64,000 nt of DNA from Thiobacillus sp. Its GTDB lineage: Bacteria; Pseudomonadota; Gammaproteobacteria; Burkholderiales; Thiobacillaceae. The position numbers and the translations under genes were made by a program. Each line of letters opens with the position of its first letter. Positions within the stretch are counted from its first letter, which is position 1. The stretch lies in contig JAUXRY010000034.1 of the NCBI GenBank assembly GCA_030679915.1, positions 1-64,000 of the forward strand, read 5' to 3'. Of this stretch, positions 45,563-57,016 are shown in pieces. Below the pieces are notes generated by a model. It saw only the letters and a list, made by a program, of their open reading frames with translations, had not been told where the DNA came from and searched no databases.

Positions 45563-46531
45563 TTATTTCGAGTCCTCGTCAACGATGCGCCATTGACCGT
45601 TCTGTAACGTCAGTTTCAGGGTTTTGGTCACTGTCGAGCTGAACCGGTCGGAACGGTAAGCTTGGCGGAACGTGGCACTGGCGGTATCACCCTGCTGGTC
45701 GATGATCATCTCACTCAATTGAACATCGATACTTTTCGGGCTGCTGACCCGCTCACGGCGCTGGGCTTCCCAACTGCTACGTGTCATGCCATCGGCCGCG
45801 TAGTCGCTGGCGTAAGCCGCCAGGTAGGCATTGACGTCGCGCGCCGACCACGCCTTCGCCCATTGGGTTACGGCGGATTCAATTGCGGTGCTGGCTTGTG
45901 AAGCCGTTGCGGGCAGGGGCTTGGCGGGCGTGGGCTCTATGGCTGAGGACTTGGCTGCTGATTTGGTAGGTGCTGGCACGGATTTGGTAGTCGTCGCCCT
46001 GCGGGGTTGTCCCTGGATCATCTCCTGGATCAGCGCCAGCTTGGTTTGTGCGGTGGCGTTCTTGTTGTCCAGTGCCAGCGCCTTGTCATAGGCAATCGAA
46101 GCCATCTTGGCGTAAATGTCACCCAGATTTTCGTGCGCAGTTGCATAGCTGGGATGGGTGCGGATGGCCATTTCAAGTGCATTCTTCGCTGCGTCGTATT
46201 TACTTTGCGAAGCGTAGAGCACGGCCAGGTTGTTGTAGGGCTCCGGCAGTTCGGGGAAATCCTCGGTCAGGCCAGTAAACACGGTGATAGCGTCGTTGGA
46301 CTTGCCCTGGTCAGCCAGAATCAAGCCTTTCAGAAAGCGTGCTTGGGCATCTTTGGGGTTTTTGGCCAGATAGCGGTTGGCGCGGTCAAGCGCGCCGGGT
46401 AAATCACCCTTGCGAAACTGCTGGTTGATTTCCTGGACTTCATTGGCCTGGGCCGGCATGCCGAAAAGTATGGCGCAGGCAACAACAATGGCTAAAAAAC
46501 GTGATAAGACCATGTGATATGCTCGGTTCAT
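45563..46531 (-). CDS. TPR protein with C-terminal Cds6-like domain
   Basis: 322 residues from the ATG at 46531; ATGs at 46558 or 46513 are alternatives and none has a strong ribosome-binding site. After a signal peptide (to AQANE), tetratricopeptide repeats span about 30-160 (YNNLAVLYASQSKYDAAKNA). A Pro/Ala/Lys linker and a Cds6-like domain follow (about 210-322, WAKAWSARDVNAYLAAYASDY). Five bases separate it from the L,D-transpeptidase gene. It is probably a periplasmic scaffold for the transpeptidase. It is divergent from cysS. Confidence 0.87.
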   Translation of the reverse strand: MNRAYHMVLSRFLAIVVACAILFGMPAQANEVQEINQQFRKGDLPGALDRANRYLAKNPKDAQARFLKGLILADQGKSNDAITVFTGLTEDFPELPEPYNNLAVLYASQSKYDAAKNALEMAIRTHPSYATAHENLGDIYAKMASIAYDKALALDNKNATAQTKLALIQEMIQGQPRRATTTKSVPAPTKSAAKSSAIEPTPAKPLPATASQASTAIESAVTQWAKAWSARDVNAYLAAYASDYAADGMTRSSWEAQRRERVSSPKSIDVQLSEMIIDQQGDTASATFRQAYRSDRFSSTVTKTLKLTLQNGQWRIVDEDSK

Positions 46532-46631
46532 CTTGGAAAGCAGGCATTCTAACAACATCGACCCGACTGAGACAGTCGATAGTATTGCTTGATTCCCTTA
46601 CCCCCTTATTTCATCCCTGATTGTTCGCACC

Positions 46632-47999
46632 ATGCTGCACATTACCAACTCCCTCACTCGAACCAAGGAAGAATTTGTCCCGCTCACGCCGGGCAAGGTA
46701 CGCATGTATGTATGCGGAATGACCGTATATGACCTGTGCCATCTGGGCCATGCGCGTGTTTTCGTCGTCTTCGATATGGTTACGCGCTGGTTGCGTGCGA
46801 GCGGTTATCAAGTTGACTATGTAAGAAACATTACGGACATCGACGACAAAATCATTAGGCGGGCGCAGGAAAATAATGAAACGCCAGCGGCCCTGACCGA
46901 GCGTTTTATTACCGCGATGCACGAAGATGAACGCGCACTGGGCGTATTGCCACCCGACCATGAGCCACGCGCCACCGCTTATGTGGCGCAGATGCTGGCA
47001 TTGATTGCGCAATTGGAAAAGGCCGGACTCGCGTATCCGGCACCCAATGGCGATGTGTATTACAGCGTACGCAGCTTCGAAGGCTATGGACGCTTGTCTG
47101 GCAAGAGCCTGGACGAGCTGCGGGCAGGTGAACGGGTCGAGATTGATCAGAACAAGCGTGATCCGATGGATTTCGTGTTGTGGAAAGCCGCCAAACCGGG
47201 CGAACCCTCCTGGGACTCCCCGTGGGGCCAGGGTCGCCCGGGGTGGCATATCGAATGTTCAGCCATGAGCGCAGAGCTACTCGGCAATCACTTCGATATC
47301 CACGGCGGCGGACAGGATCTGCAGTTTCCGCACCACGAAAATGAAATCGCTCAGTCGGAAGGCGCACACGGCTGCAAATTTGTTAATTACTGGCTACACA
47401 ATGGCTTTGTGCGGGTGGATAACGATAAAATGTCCAAATCATTGGGCAATTTTTTCACCATCCGGGAAATTTTGAAGCAATACGACGCGGAAGTGGTGCG
47501 TTTTTTCATCCTGCGCGCGCATTACCGCAGTCCGCTCAATTACTCGGATGCGCACCTCGACGATGCCAAAAGTGCCTTGTCGCGCCTGTATACCGCTCTC
47601 AAGAACGCGCCGTTGCCGGGCGCCGAGCCCGACTGGGATCACCCTGCAGCAATCCGCTTTCGTGCAGCCATGGATGATGATTTCAATACCGCCGAGGCAC
47701 TTGCGGTTTTGTTTGACCTGGCTGGTGAGGCGAACCGGGGCGATGCCCCAGCAGCGCAGATTTTGCGCAATCTGGGGGGCGTGTTGGGATTGCTGCAACG
47801 CAACACGGCTGATTATCTGCAGGCGGGTGCTTCTGGTGCAGGCATGGCCGAACAGGAAATTGAAGCACTGATTGCTGCACGGAAAACGGCTCGCACGGAG
47901 CGAAATTTTGCTGAATCCGACCGTATTCGCGATGCGCTGACAGCGGCGAACATTGTGCTGGAGGATGGTCCTGGTGGAACGACCTGGCGCCGGGCTTGA
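46632..47999 (+). CDS. cysS: Cysteinyl-tRNA synthetase
   Basis: 455 residues. HIGH-type motif [15 protein letters not shown] in [10 protein letters not shown], and the zinc ligands including the Cys in WHIECSAMS and the [15 protein letters not shown] segment are intact. It lies 100 bases from the start of the divergent TPR gene. Confidence 0.98.
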   Translation: MLHITNSLTRTKEEFVPLTPGKVRMYVCGMTVYDLCHLGHARVFVVFDMVTRWLRASGYQVDYVRNITDIDDKIIRRAQENNETPAALTERFITAMHEDERALGVLPPDHEPRATAYVAQMLALIAQLEKAGLAYPAPNGDVYYSVRSFEGYGRLSGKSLDELRAGERVEIDQNKRDPMDFVLWKAAKPGEPSWDSPWGQGRPGWHIECSAMSAELLGNHFDIHGGGQDLQFPHHENEIAQSEGAHGCKFVNYWLHNGFVRVDNDKMSKSLGNFFTIREILKQYDAEVVRFFILRAHYRSPLNYSDAHLDDAKSALSRLYTALKNAPLPGAEPDWDHPAAIRFRAAMDDDFNTAEALAVLFDLAGEANRGDAPAAQILRNLGGVLGLLQRNTADYLQAGASGAGMAEQEIEALIAARKTARTERNFAESDRIRDALTAANIVLEDGPGGTTWRRA

Positions 48000-48141
48000 G
48001 ATCGAGTCAATAAAAACAATCCGGGCAAGCTGTCGCGGATACCCTGTTCATCCTGATTTCGGGTACGGTTGCAACCGGCATCAGATTGTTATCAGTGCCT
48101 TACACCTCGCTTTGGGTACGTCGATCTGAGGAACGGGAGCC

Positions 48142-48597
48142 ATGCAGAATAATCAACGCGTACTTGTTGGTGGGGTGAGCTGGACCTACTCGGAATGGCA
48201 AGGTCGTTTTTATCCGGCTGACTTGCCGGATGATTGGGTGTTGTCTTATTACAACACACAGTTTCAGGCGGTTTTTATGCCCAAGACAATCTGGCAGACC
48301 GTATCAGAAAGTTCGTGGTTGGAGTGGTTGAACGATACGCAGGAGGGTTTTTATTTCGTTCTTGAGTCGGCTGGCGAAGCAATCGGTATACCTTCTTCCG
48401 AACGCGTGCTGCGGGCCTCTCCGGCATGGATAAACGAGCATGTGTGGTGGCTGGATGATGCGCCTGATTTACGTGCCCTGGCTCAGCGTATTACCCGGCA
48501 AGTTTCCGCAGGCAAACCCCTGTTTGTATTCAGCCGAAGCGGTGATCTGGGATTAATGCAGCAGGTCAATCAATTAAAGCAGGTCATGGGTTACTGA
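48142..48597 (+). CDS. Short DUF72-like protein
   Basis: 151 residues, with GGAAC-type weak ribosome-binding sequence upstream. VGGVSWTYSEWQGRFYPADL and VLSYYNTQFQAVFMP match the opening of DUF72 TIM-barrel proteins, but those are usually about 240-300 residues and have an acidic residue where this has QAVFMP. The remainder (LDDAPDLRALAQRI, FVFSRSGDLGLMQQVNQL) could be a collapsed C-terminal part. It may be a diverged single-domain form. The function is unknown. Confidence 0.6.
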   Translation: MQNNQRVLVGGVSWTYSEWQGRFYPADLPDDWVLSYYNTQFQAVFMPKTIWQTVSESSWLEWLNDTQEGFYFVLESAGEAIGIPSSERVLRASPAWINEHVWWLDDAPDLRALAQRITRQVSAGKPLFVFSRSGDLGLMQQVNQLKQVMGY

Positions 48598-48687
48598 AAC
48601 CACGCTGAAAATGACAGATTGGCAGCATGGGCGTGCCCGGGCTTCGGTAAAATAGCAATCCACCAATAAAAATACAGGGCCTGCTTT

Positions 48688-49500
48688 TTGCAACACGATA
48701 ATCTGGTTGAAATCGAAGATGTCGCATTTGACTATGGTGCCCGGCCGGTTTTGAAAGGCATCAATCTGACCGCTAAACGGGGTCAGGTTATAGCCATAAT
48801 GGGTAGTAGCGGTTGCGGCAAAACCACACTTTTGCGATTGATTGGCGGGCAAATCAAACCCTGCCAGGGAGCAGTGCGTGTGGCAGGTGAATCGCTGGGC
48901 GAACTCAATCAAGCAGGGCTGTATCGTTTACGCCGCAACATGGGCATGTTGTTCCAGTTCGGCGCATTGTTTACGGATATGACGGTGTTCGACAATGTGG
49001 CTTTCCAGTTGCGGGAGCATTCTGACCTGCCAGAAGACGCGATCCGTGACATGGTGCTGATGAAGTTGCATGCAGTGGGCCTGCGCGGTGCGGCGCACCT
49101 GATGCCGGCTGAACTGTCCGGTGGCATGGCAAGGCGGGTGGCGCTGGCGCGTGCGATTGCATTGGATCCTCAGTTGGTAATGTATGACGAGCCGTTTGCA
49201 GGGCTAGACCCCATTTCATTGGGGATCACCGGCAACCTGATTCGGCGGCTGACCGACACCTTGGGTCTGACCTCAATACTGGTGACCCATGACGTGCATG
49301 AATCTCTCAAAATTGTCGATTATGTTTATTTCGTGTCCGAAGGCGTCATTGTTGCCGAAGGAACCGCAGACGACATCCGTGAGTCTGATCTGTCCTATGT
49401 CCATCAGTTCGTGCATGGTGAGGCGGAGGGCCCCGTGACTTTTCATTATCCGGCAGCACCTTACGTTGAAGACCTGCGTCTGGGGAGGCAGAGTGCTTAA
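48688..49500 (+). CDS. mlaF: Mla phospholipid ABC transporter, ATP-binding subunit
   Basis: 270 residues from a TTG, which is the only start that gives the full N-terminus. Walker [17 protein letters not shown], signature [17 protein letters not shown] and Walker [13 protein letters not shown] are intact, and the long C-terminal part is typical of MlaF. It powers lipid movement between inner membrane and outer membrane. It is first in an mla operon, overlapping mlaE. Confidence 0.95.
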   Translation: MQHDNLVEIEDVAFDYGARPVLKGINLTAKRGQVIAIMGSSGCGKTTLLRLIGGQIKPCQGAVRVAGESLGELNQAGLYRLRRNMGMLFQFGALFTDMTVFDNVAFQLREHSDLPEDAIRDMVLMKLHAVGLRGAAHLMPAELSGGMARRVALARAIALDPQLVMYDEPFAGLDPISLGITGNLIRRLTDTLGLTSILVTHDVHESLKIVDYVYFVSEGVIVAEGTADDIRESDLSYVHQFVHGEAEGPVTFHYPAAPYVEDLRLGRQSA

Positions 49501-50281
49501 GGAATCGATAGCGCGTGTGGGGAATCGCACGCTACAAGGCGTGGGTCGCATCGGCTTTGCGGTACGTTTCTTCGTGGCGATTATGCTGCATTCAGGAACG
49601 GCATTCCGTCGCTTCGGGCTGACCATACGCGAAATGTATTTCAGCGGCGTCCAGTCACTCGTCATCATTTTGGTATCGGGTTTGTTTGTAGGGATGGTTC
49701 TCGGTCTGCAGGGCTATGAAACTCTCCAGACCTACGGTTCGGAAGATGCGCTCGGCATCCTGGTGGCCATGTCGCTGGTGCGCGAGTTGGGGCCGGTCGT
49801 TGCCGCCCTGCTGTTTGCCAGCCGGGCTGGGAGTGCGATTACCGCCGAAATTGGCTTGATGAAGGCGACCGAGCAGTTGTCTGCGATGGAAATGATGGCA
49901 GTGGATCCCATTGCTCGCGTGGTGGCACCGCGCTTCTGGGCGGGAGTGATTTCCATGCCGCTGCTGGCCGCACTGTTTTCGGCGATGGGGATATTCGGCG
50001 GTTATCTGGTGGGCGTGCAACTGATTGGGGTGGATGAAGGCTCCTTCTGGTCTCAGATGCAAAGCGCGGTCGACTTTGAACGGGATATTCTGAATGGCGT
50101 CATCAAAAGCGTAGTGTTTGGGATAGCCATCACCACGATCGCACTGTTTGAAGGCTATGATGCGCCGCCGACTGCCGAAGGCGTATCGGGTGCGACCACG
50201 CGCACCGTCGTGACTTCCAGTCTGACTGTACTGGCGCTGGATTTTGTTTTGACTGCATTCATGTTCCGGGGACTTAGCTAA
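49493..50281 (+). CDS. mlaE: Mla ABC transporter permease
   Basis: 262 residues from a GTG at 49493 with GGGGAGG just upstream; it overlaps the mlaF stop. It has five to six hydrophobic segments and the family signatures [41 protein letters not shown] and [14 protein letters not shown]. It forms the inner-membrane core of MlaFEDB. Confidence 0.95.
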   Translation: MLKESIARVGNRTLQGVGRIGFAVRFFVAIMLHSGTAFRRFGLTIREMYFSGVQSLVIILVSGLFVGMVLGLQGYETLQTYGSEDALGILVAMSLVRELGPVVAALLFASRAGSAITAEIGLMKATEQLSAMEMMAVDPIARVVAPRFWAGVISMPLLAALFSAMGIFGGYLVGVQLIGVDEGSFWSQMQSAVDFERDILNGVIKSVVFGIAITTIALFEGYDAPPTAEGVSGATTRTVVTSSLTVLALDFVLTAFMFRGLS

Positions 50282-50749
50282 ATGAACAAGACCATACTCG
50301 ACCTCTGGGTTGGACTATTTGTGATTGTGGGCATTGCCGCGCTGCTGTTTCTGACGCTCAAGGTCGGCAGCATGAATACCGTAACTAATTCGGACAGTTA
50401 TGAGGTTGTTGCACGTTTTGAAAACATCGGCGGACTGAAAGCCCGGGCCCCCGTTAAAAGTGCAGGCGTGGTGGTGGGGCGCGTGGCGGAGGTCCACTTC
50501 GATAATGAGGTGTATGAGGCTGCCGTCACACTCCGTCTGGACAAGCGGTATGCTTTTCCCAAGGACACCTCGGCCGCGATCATGACTTCGGGTTTGCTGG
50601 GTGAACAATACATTGGCCTTGAAGCCGGAGGCGACAGCGTTAAACTGAAAGACAAGGATCGGATTTTGATCACCCAGGATGCGGTGGTGCTGGAAAATCT
50701 GATCGGCCAATTTTTGTACGGTAACGCTCAAGAAGGAGCGCAAAAATGA
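50282..50749 (+). CDS. mlaD: MCE-domain protein of the Mla complex
   Basis: 155 residues. One N-terminal membrane helix (DLWVGLFVIVGIAALLFLTL) is followed by a single MCE domain (about 38-120: ARFENIGGLKARAPVKSAGV, TSGLLGEQYIGLE). MlaD hexamers bind phospholipid in the periplasm. Its stop overlaps the next gene. Confidence 0.95.
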   Translation: MNKTILDLWVGLFVIVGIAALLFLTLKVGSMNTVTNSDSYEVVARFENIGGLKARAPVKSAGVVVGRVAEVHFDNEVYEAAVTLRLDKRYAFPKDTSAAIMTSGLLGEQYIGLEAGGDSVKLKDKDRILITQDAVVLENLIGQFLYGNAQEGAQK

Positions 50750-52107
50750 CATTCAATACCTTGACCCGAGCATGTGTGGCAGCCGGATTGCTGATGACCA
50801 CGGTTTCTGCACAGGCGGAATCTGTCAACTTGCAGCAAGCCGTGGCCATGAGTCTGGCTGCTGACCCACGCATCAAGGAGCGAGAGCAGGTGGTTGAGGC
50901 CGCACGCGGCATGATGCAGGAGGTGCAGGGCAACGAAGGCTGGCGGTTGAGCGCCAATGCCTTCGTCGGACTGGCACCGAAGGTCGAGGGTGGTTTTTAT
51001 CAGAATGGAGCGACGTCTGGAACCACCCCGCGCTCCGACGGTGACCGGATCAATGGCGTTTCCGACTGGACGCATCTGGATTTTGCGCTGATCAAGCCGC
51101 TTTACACCTTTGGCAAAATAGAGCGTTATGGTGAAGCTGCGCAGGGCAATATTGACCTCAAGCGGGGCGAACTCAAACAGACTCGCGGCGATACGGTTTA
51201 TGACACCAAGCGCGCCTATTACGGTTATTTGACGGCGCGAGACACGCGGGTGTTTCTGGAAGACATGCAGGGACGACTTGACCAGGCTGTCCGGTCGGTT
51301 GAACGCCAGTTGAAGGAAGAAACGGGCGAGTCCAGGCAATCAGACCTCTATGCGTTGCAGTCCGCGAAAAGTCTGCTTGCCAAATATGTTTACCAGTCGC
51401 GTGCGATTGAAAAAATCAGCCTTGATGGTTTGAAAGTTCTGACTGGGGCGGGCCTGAAGTCTGATCTAATGGTTGCAGACGACCGTATCGAACCCGTCGC
51501 TTTTCCCCAGCTTGAATTGGCTGAGCTGCAGTCACGTGCCTTGTTGGATCGTCCCGAGATGCAGCAACTTGAGGCGGGCTTGCGCGCGCGACGCGCACTG
51601 GTTGCAGCCAAAAAGGCCGACCGCATGCCCGATGTGTATGCAGGCGTGATTGGCCAGTTCAACTACGCTTCCCAGCGCGATCGTTTGGACAATCCCTATA
51701 TCAATGACCCCTTTAACGGTGGTGGGTTGACGCCTATCGTCGGCGTGAAATGGGATACCGTGTTTGGGGTTGCTAGCGCGCGGGTTAACCAGGCGCAGTC
51801 GGAACTCGAAGCGATCAATCACAAAAAGGCGTTTGCGGTCGCGGGGATCCCGTTTGAAGTGGGTGAAGCCTATGCCCATGCCAAGGCAAATTACGATTCG
51901 CAGCTGGCGTTATCCGAGGGATCGTCTGCCGCGCGACGCTGGATGGTGGCCTCGTTAGCCGATTTTTCGGCCGGGGTTGAAACGGCCGACAAGGTGGCTG
52001 ATGCCCTCAAAAACTATGTCCTGACGCAGACCGAATATCTGCGTACGGTGAATGACTACAACATGAACGTGGCGCAACTTGCGCGCCTGACAGGTGAACT
52101 CAAGTAA
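50746..52107 (+). CDS. TolC-family outer-membrane protein inside the mla operon
   Basis: 453 residues with AAGGAG 7 bases upstream. A signal peptide ends at SAQAE. It has OEP/TolC features: long heptad-rich helices, two halves, and an LTQTEYLRTVNDYNMNVAQL C-terminus. In many proteobacteria the outer-membrane lipoprotein MlaA (VacJ) is encoded with the mla genes; none is present here and this trimeric-channel gene sits between mlaD and mlaC. Whether it works with Mla, the downstream ABC-2 exporter or the window's adaptors is unknown. Confidence 0.85.
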   Translation: MTFNTLTRACVAAGLLMTTVSAQAESVNLQQAVAMSLAADPRIKEREQVVEAARGMMQEVQGNEGWRLSANAFVGLAPKVEGGFYQNGATSGTTPRSDGDRINGVSDWTHLDFALIKPLYTFGKIERYGEAAQGNIDLKRGELKQTRGDTVYDTKRAYYGYLTARDTRVFLEDMQGRLDQAVRSVERQLKEETGESRQSDLYALQSAKSLLAKYVYQSRAIEKISLDGLKVLTGAGLKSDLMVADDRIEPVAFPQLELAELQSRALLDRPEMQQLEAGLRARRALVAAKKADRMPDVYAGVIGQFNYASQRDRLDNPYINDPFNGGGLTPIVGVKWDTVFGVASARVNQAQSELEAINHKKAFAVAGIPFEVGEAYAHAKANYDSQLALSEGSSAARRWMVASLADFSAGVETADKVADALKNYVLTQTEYLRTVNDYNMNVAQLARLTGELK

Positions 52108-52171
52108 GGCAGAAGCGTCTACCTCTTGCTTGATATTGACTTGCCCCACTTTCCCACAGGATGATTTGATT

Positions 52172-52807
52172 ATGTTTCGCTCACTTTTTTTGCTATTCGC
52201 CCTGATGGTTGGATTCAATTCCACCCAGGTCCTGGCTGTAGATACTCCCCCCGATGTGCTGGCACGTACCACCACGAATGAAGTGCTGACCATATTGAAG
52301 CAGGACAAGGAGCTTCAGAGTGGGAATCTGGGCAAGGTGTACCAGCTGGTCGAAGCCAAGATATTGCCTAATTTCGACTTCAACCGGATGACTCAACTGG
52401 TCATTGGAAAACATTGGCCAAGAGCCACTGCGCAACAGAAGCAGGCACTGGTGACCCAGTTCCGTAATCTTCTGGTTCGCACTTATGCAAGTTCTTTGAC
52501 GGCTTTTACCAATCAGACCGTTGACTTCAAGCCTTTGGTAATGAAACCGGATGACACGGATGTCACCGTTCGTTCCGAGATCCGTCAACCCGGCGGGCAG
52601 CCCATTCCCATTGATTACAACATGTACAAATCCACCTTTGGCTGGAAAATATACGATGTCACCATCGACAGTGTCAGTCTGGTGACCAATTACCGCTCAT
52701 CCTTCTCCAGCGCAATCCGCCAGAACGGGATTGATGGTCTGATCAAAACCCTGTCTGACCAATCGAATCGTACCTCTGGCAGTCCAGCACCGCGTTCCGG
52801 CTCGTGA
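52172..52807 (+). CDS. mlaC: Periplasmic phospholipid-binding protein of the Mla pathway
   Basis: 211 residues from the ATG at 52172 (AGGA upstream); the earlier in-frame extension overlaps the TolC-like gene and lacks a signal. The signal peptide ends at QVLAV. The Tol_Tol_Ttg2 fold shows FDFNRMTQLVIGKHWPRATA and KIYDVTIDSVSLVTNYRSSF. It ferries lipid between the outer-membrane component and MlaFEDB. Confidence 0.94.
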   Translation: MFRSLFLLFALMVGFNSTQVLAVDTPPDVLARTTTNEVLTILKQDKELQSGNLGKVYQLVEAKILPNFDFNRMTQLVIGKHWPRATAQQKQALVTQFRNLLVRTYASSLTAFTNQTVDFKPLVMKPDDTDVTVRSEIRQPGGQPIPIDYNMYKSTFGWKIYDVTIDSVSLVTNYRSSFSSAIRQNGIDGLIKTLSDQSNRTSGSPAPRSGS

Positions 52808-53082
52808 TGGAATGTGAAGGAAACTGCTGCCGTATTTCGGGCTCAGTGACAGTGGATAGCGCCGGCGATTTGCTGCGTGAATTGCAGCCCCATTTGGCGC
52901 AAGGCGTTGATACGTTGGATTTCAGCGCTGTCGAGTCGGTTGACTCGGCTGCGCTGGCCCTCGTTTTCAGCGCGATGCGCCATACCCAGGAGGCAGGCCG
53001 TACGCTCGTTTGCACCGGTCTTCCCTCCAGCTTTGCCACCCTCGCCGAACTTTACGGGGTTACCGAACTGTTGCCCGCATGA
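52807..53082 (+). CDS. mlaB: STAS-domain protein of the Mla complex
   Basis: 91 residues from the ATG at 52807 overlapping the mlaC stop; a GTG one codon earlier is also possible. STAS fold with LDFSAVESVDSAALALVFSA, including the DSAAL segment. MlaB binds MlaF and stabilises the complex. ATGA overlap with the next gene. Confidence 0.85.
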   Translation: MECEGNCCRISGSVTVDSAGDLLRELQPHLAQGVDTLDFSAVESVDSAALALVFSAMRHTQEAGRTLVCTGLPSSFATLAELYGVTELLPA

Positions 53083-53987
53083 GCCAGGAAACGCCGGCGA
53101 TTCGCGTTAGCGCACTGCATAAAAATTTCAAGCAAACCCAGGCACTTGATGGTGTTTCGCTTGAGGTTGAGCAGGGGGCTTTTTTTGGGTTGCTGGGTCC
53201 GAATGGCGCGGGTAAAACCACACTCATTTCAATTCTTGCCGGGCTCACCCGCGCAAGTTCAGGCACGGCCTCGATCATGGGTCACGATGTGGTGCGAGAT
53301 TATCGGCAGGCACGCCGTGCGCTCGGTGTCGTGCCGCAGGAGCTGGTCTACGATCCGTTTTTCAATGTGCGCGAGACGCTGCGCATCCAGTCTGGTTTTT
53401 TTGGTCTCAAGCACAACGATGACTGGATAGACGAGATCATGCATCACCTCGATCTCACGCCCCATACCGACAAAAATACGCAAAGCCTGTCGGGCGGCAT
53501 GAAGCGCCGTCTGCTGGTGGCGCAGGCGCTGGTGCACAAGCCGCCGGTCATCGTGCTTGATGAACCGACTGCTGGAGTGGACGTCGATCTGCGACGCTCG
53601 CTGTGGGCATTCATCAGCCGGCTTAATCGCGAAGGTCATACGATATTGCTGACCACGCATTACCTGGAAGAAGCCGAAGCGTTGTGTGGCCGCATCGCCA
53701 TGCTCAAGGCGGGACGCGTGGTTGCGCTTGATGAGACAAAAAACCTGTTGAAACTGACCAATGAGCATTGCGCGCAACTTCGGCTGGATGCGGACAGCGT
53801 TCCGCCGGCGTGGCAGAACCGCATGGTGCATGGTGACGACGGCAGCTGGCGTTTCAATTTCAGCGAATATGCCGACCTGGAAGCCTTGTTAGCCGATTTG
53901 CGGGGTGCAGCGGTACGCGTACTCGAAATGCGGCTGCAGGAACCCGATCTGGAGGATGTCTTTACCGACATCATGAAGCGCACATGA
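53079..53987 (+). CDS. ABC-2 exporter ATP-binding protein (YadG-like)
   Basis: 302 residues from the ATG at 53079, within the mlaB stop. Walker A LGPNGAGKTTLISIL, signature SLSGGMKRRLLVAQAL and Walker B VIVLDEPTAGVD are present. The C-terminal ~80 residues are a typical extension. It pairs with the permease that follows (ATGA overlap). The substrate is unknown. Confidence 0.93.
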   Translation: MSQETPAIRVSALHKNFKQTQALDGVSLEVEQGAFFGLLGPNGAGKTTLISILAGLTRASSGTASIMGHDVVRDYRQARRALGVVPQELVYDPFFNVRETLRIQSGFFGLKHNDDWIDEIMHHLDLTPHTDKNTQSLSGGMKRRLLVAQALVHKPPVIVLDEPTAGVDVDLRRSLWAFISRLNREGHTILLTTHYLEEAEALCGRIAMLKAGRVVALDETKNLLKLTNEHCAQLRLDADSVPPAWQNRMVHGDDGSWRFNFSEYADLEALLADLRGAAVRVLEMRLQEPDLEDVFTDIMKRT

Positions 53988-54739
53988 GCGGACTCTCAGC
54001 CCTGTTTTACAAGGAATTGCTGCGCTTCTGGAAAGTGGTGGTGCAGACCGTCGTGGCCCCGGTGGTCACGGCCTTGCTGTACTTGTTGATTTTTTCGCAT
54101 GTATTGGAATCACATGTCGAGGTTTATCCCGGCGTGTCTTACACCAGTTTCCTGGTGCCTGGACTGGTGATGATGAGTATGTTGCAGAACGCGTTCTCCA
54201 ACAGTTCGTCCAGCCTGATCCAATCCAAGATGATGGGCAGCATCGTGTTTGTACTGCTGCCGCCGTTGTCGTACCTGGAGTTTTTCTTGGCCTATCTGGG
54301 CGCCTCGGTTTTGCGCGGGCTGGTGGTGGGGGCGGGTGTGCTGGCTGTAACCCTGTGGTTTGCGCCTTTGTCGATGCCGCATCTGGGCTGGCTGCTGGCT
54401 TATGCCTTGCTGGCCTGCGGGATCATGGGTGCGCTGGGTATATTGGCGGGCGTGTGGGCGGAGAAGTTCGACCAGTTGGCCGCATTCCAGAATTTCTTGA
54501 TTCTGCCGCTGACCTTTCTGTCCGGTGTGTTCTATTCGATCCATTCGCTGCCTGCATTCTGGCAATCCGTTTCACATGCCAACCCGGTTTTTTACCTGAT
54601 TGACGGCTTTCGCTATGCGTTTGTGGGGCAATCCGACACTGATCCATGGCTGGGTTTGCTGGTCTCCGGGGCCTGCTTTGTGGCAATATCGGCGATTACC
54701 CTGTTGCTGCTCCGTAGCGGCTACAAACTCAGACACTAA
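53984..54739 (+). CDS. ABC-2 type permease (YadH-like)
   Basis: 251 residues with six hydrophobic segments and the ABC2_membrane signature near the end (LPLTFLSGVFYSIHSLP, then NPVFYLIDGFRYAFVG). It is translationally coupled to the ATPase gene. YadGH-type exporters lie near mla or lipid genes in several proteobacteria; the cargo is not known. Confidence 0.92.
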   Translation: MSGLSALFYKELLRFWKVVVQTVVAPVVTALLYLLIFSHVLESHVEVYPGVSYTSFLVPGLVMMSMLQNAFSNSSSSLIQSKMMGSIVFVLLPPLSYLEFFLAYLGASVLRGLVVGAGVLAVTLWFAPLSMPHLGWLLAYALLACGIMGALGILAGVWAEKFDQLAAFQNFLILPLTFLSGVFYSIHSLPAFWQSVSHANPVFYLIDGFRYAFVGQSDTDPWLGLLVSGACFVAISAITLLLLRSGYKLRH

Positions 54740-54753
54740 AGAGGCAAGACACT

Positions 54754-54990
54754 ATGGTTACCCCCGAAGACATCAAAGGCTGGATCACCGAGAAACTGCC
54801 GTGTGACCACATCGAACTTGAAGGCGACGGCCAGCATTTTCAGGCGACGATCGTTAGTCCGTCTTTCAGCGGCAAGAACATGATCCAGCAGCACCGACTG
54901 GTTTACGATGCATTGGGCGAGCGCATGCATGCGCAGATCCATGCGCTGTCGATGAAAACCTACACGCCTGAAGATTGGGCAGCACGCTGA
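54754..54990 (+). CDS. ibaG: BolA-family protein IbaG
   Basis: 78 residues with GAGG upstream. It matches the short BolA-type: IELEGDGQHFQATIVSPSF, then NMIQQHRLVYDALGERM. IbaG/YrbA proteins bind [2Fe-2S] with monothiol glutaredoxins and lie between the mla genes and murA, as here. murA starts immediately after its stop. Confidence 0.93.
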   Translation: MVTPEDIKGWITEKLPCDHIELEGDGQHFQATIVSPSFSGKNMIQQHRLVYDALGERMHAQIHALSMKTYTPEDWAAR

Positions 54991-56244
<1,254 letters not shown>

Positions 56245-56259
56245 AAACAGACATTGAAC

Positions 56260-56922
56260 ATGAGCTATTCCGGTATCACGCTGGCTTTATCCAAAGGCCG
56301 CATCTACGAAGAAACCCTGCCACTACTGGCAGCGGCGGGTATTACCCCGTCCGAGAATCCCGAGTCCTCGCGCAAGCTCATCATCGGCACCAACCGCGAC
56401 GATGTACGCCTCATCATCGTGCGTGCCAGTGACGTACCGACCTATGTGCAATACGGCGCCGCCGACCTCGGTATCGCCGGCAAGGACGTGCTCAACGAAC
56501 ACGGCGGCAACGGCCTGTATCAACCGCTCGATCTGAAAATTGCCAGCTGCCGCATGATGGTGGCCGTGCGCGAAGGCTGCGACTATGCCGGCACCGTGAA
56601 GCAGGGCGCGCGCATCCGCGTCGCCACCAAATACGTCAACGCCGCGCGCGACCACTTTGCATCAAAAGGTGTGCACATCGACCTGATCAAGCTTTACGGA
56701 TCGATGGAATTGGCTCCGCTGGTTGGCCTGTCCGATGTCATTGTCGACCTTGTCTCCACCGGCGGTACCCTCAAGGCCAATGGCCTGGTCGCGGTGGAAC
56801 ACATCAGCGACATCAGCTCGCGTCTGGTGGTGAATCAGGCTGCACTCAAGCTCAAGCGCAGCTTGATCCAACCGGTGATTGATGCATTTTCGACGGCAGT
56901 CGGCGCACGCGACGCCGGGTAA
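56260..56922 (+). CDS. hisG: ATP phosphoribosyltransferase, short form
   Basis: 220 residues from the ATG at 56260; a TTG two codons earlier is less likely. [31 protein letters not shown] and [14 protein letters not shown] are typical. The short form lacks the regulatory C-terminal domain and should need HisZ, which is not in this window. First step of histidine synthesis. Beyond it the conserved housekeeping order breaks and sugar-nucleotide genes start. Confidence 0.96.
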   Translation: MSYSGITLALSKGRIYEETLPLLAAAGITPSENPESSRKLIIGTNRDDVRLIIVRASDVPTYVQYGAADLGIAGKDVLNEHGGNGLYQPLDLKIASCRMMVAVREGCDYAGTVKQGARIRVATKYVNAARDHFASKGVHIDLIKLYGSMELAPLVGLSDVIVDLVSTGGTLKANGLVAVEHISDISSRLVVNQAALKLKRSLIQPVIDAFSTAVGARDAG

Positions 56923-57016
56923 GCATGCCCTCAGTTTTCAACCCCGGCTCGTGAGTTAGTTAACGTGATTTGATGCTAGAAAAGTACTGATAAATGGCTG
57001 TTCAGGAGCACTGCAA

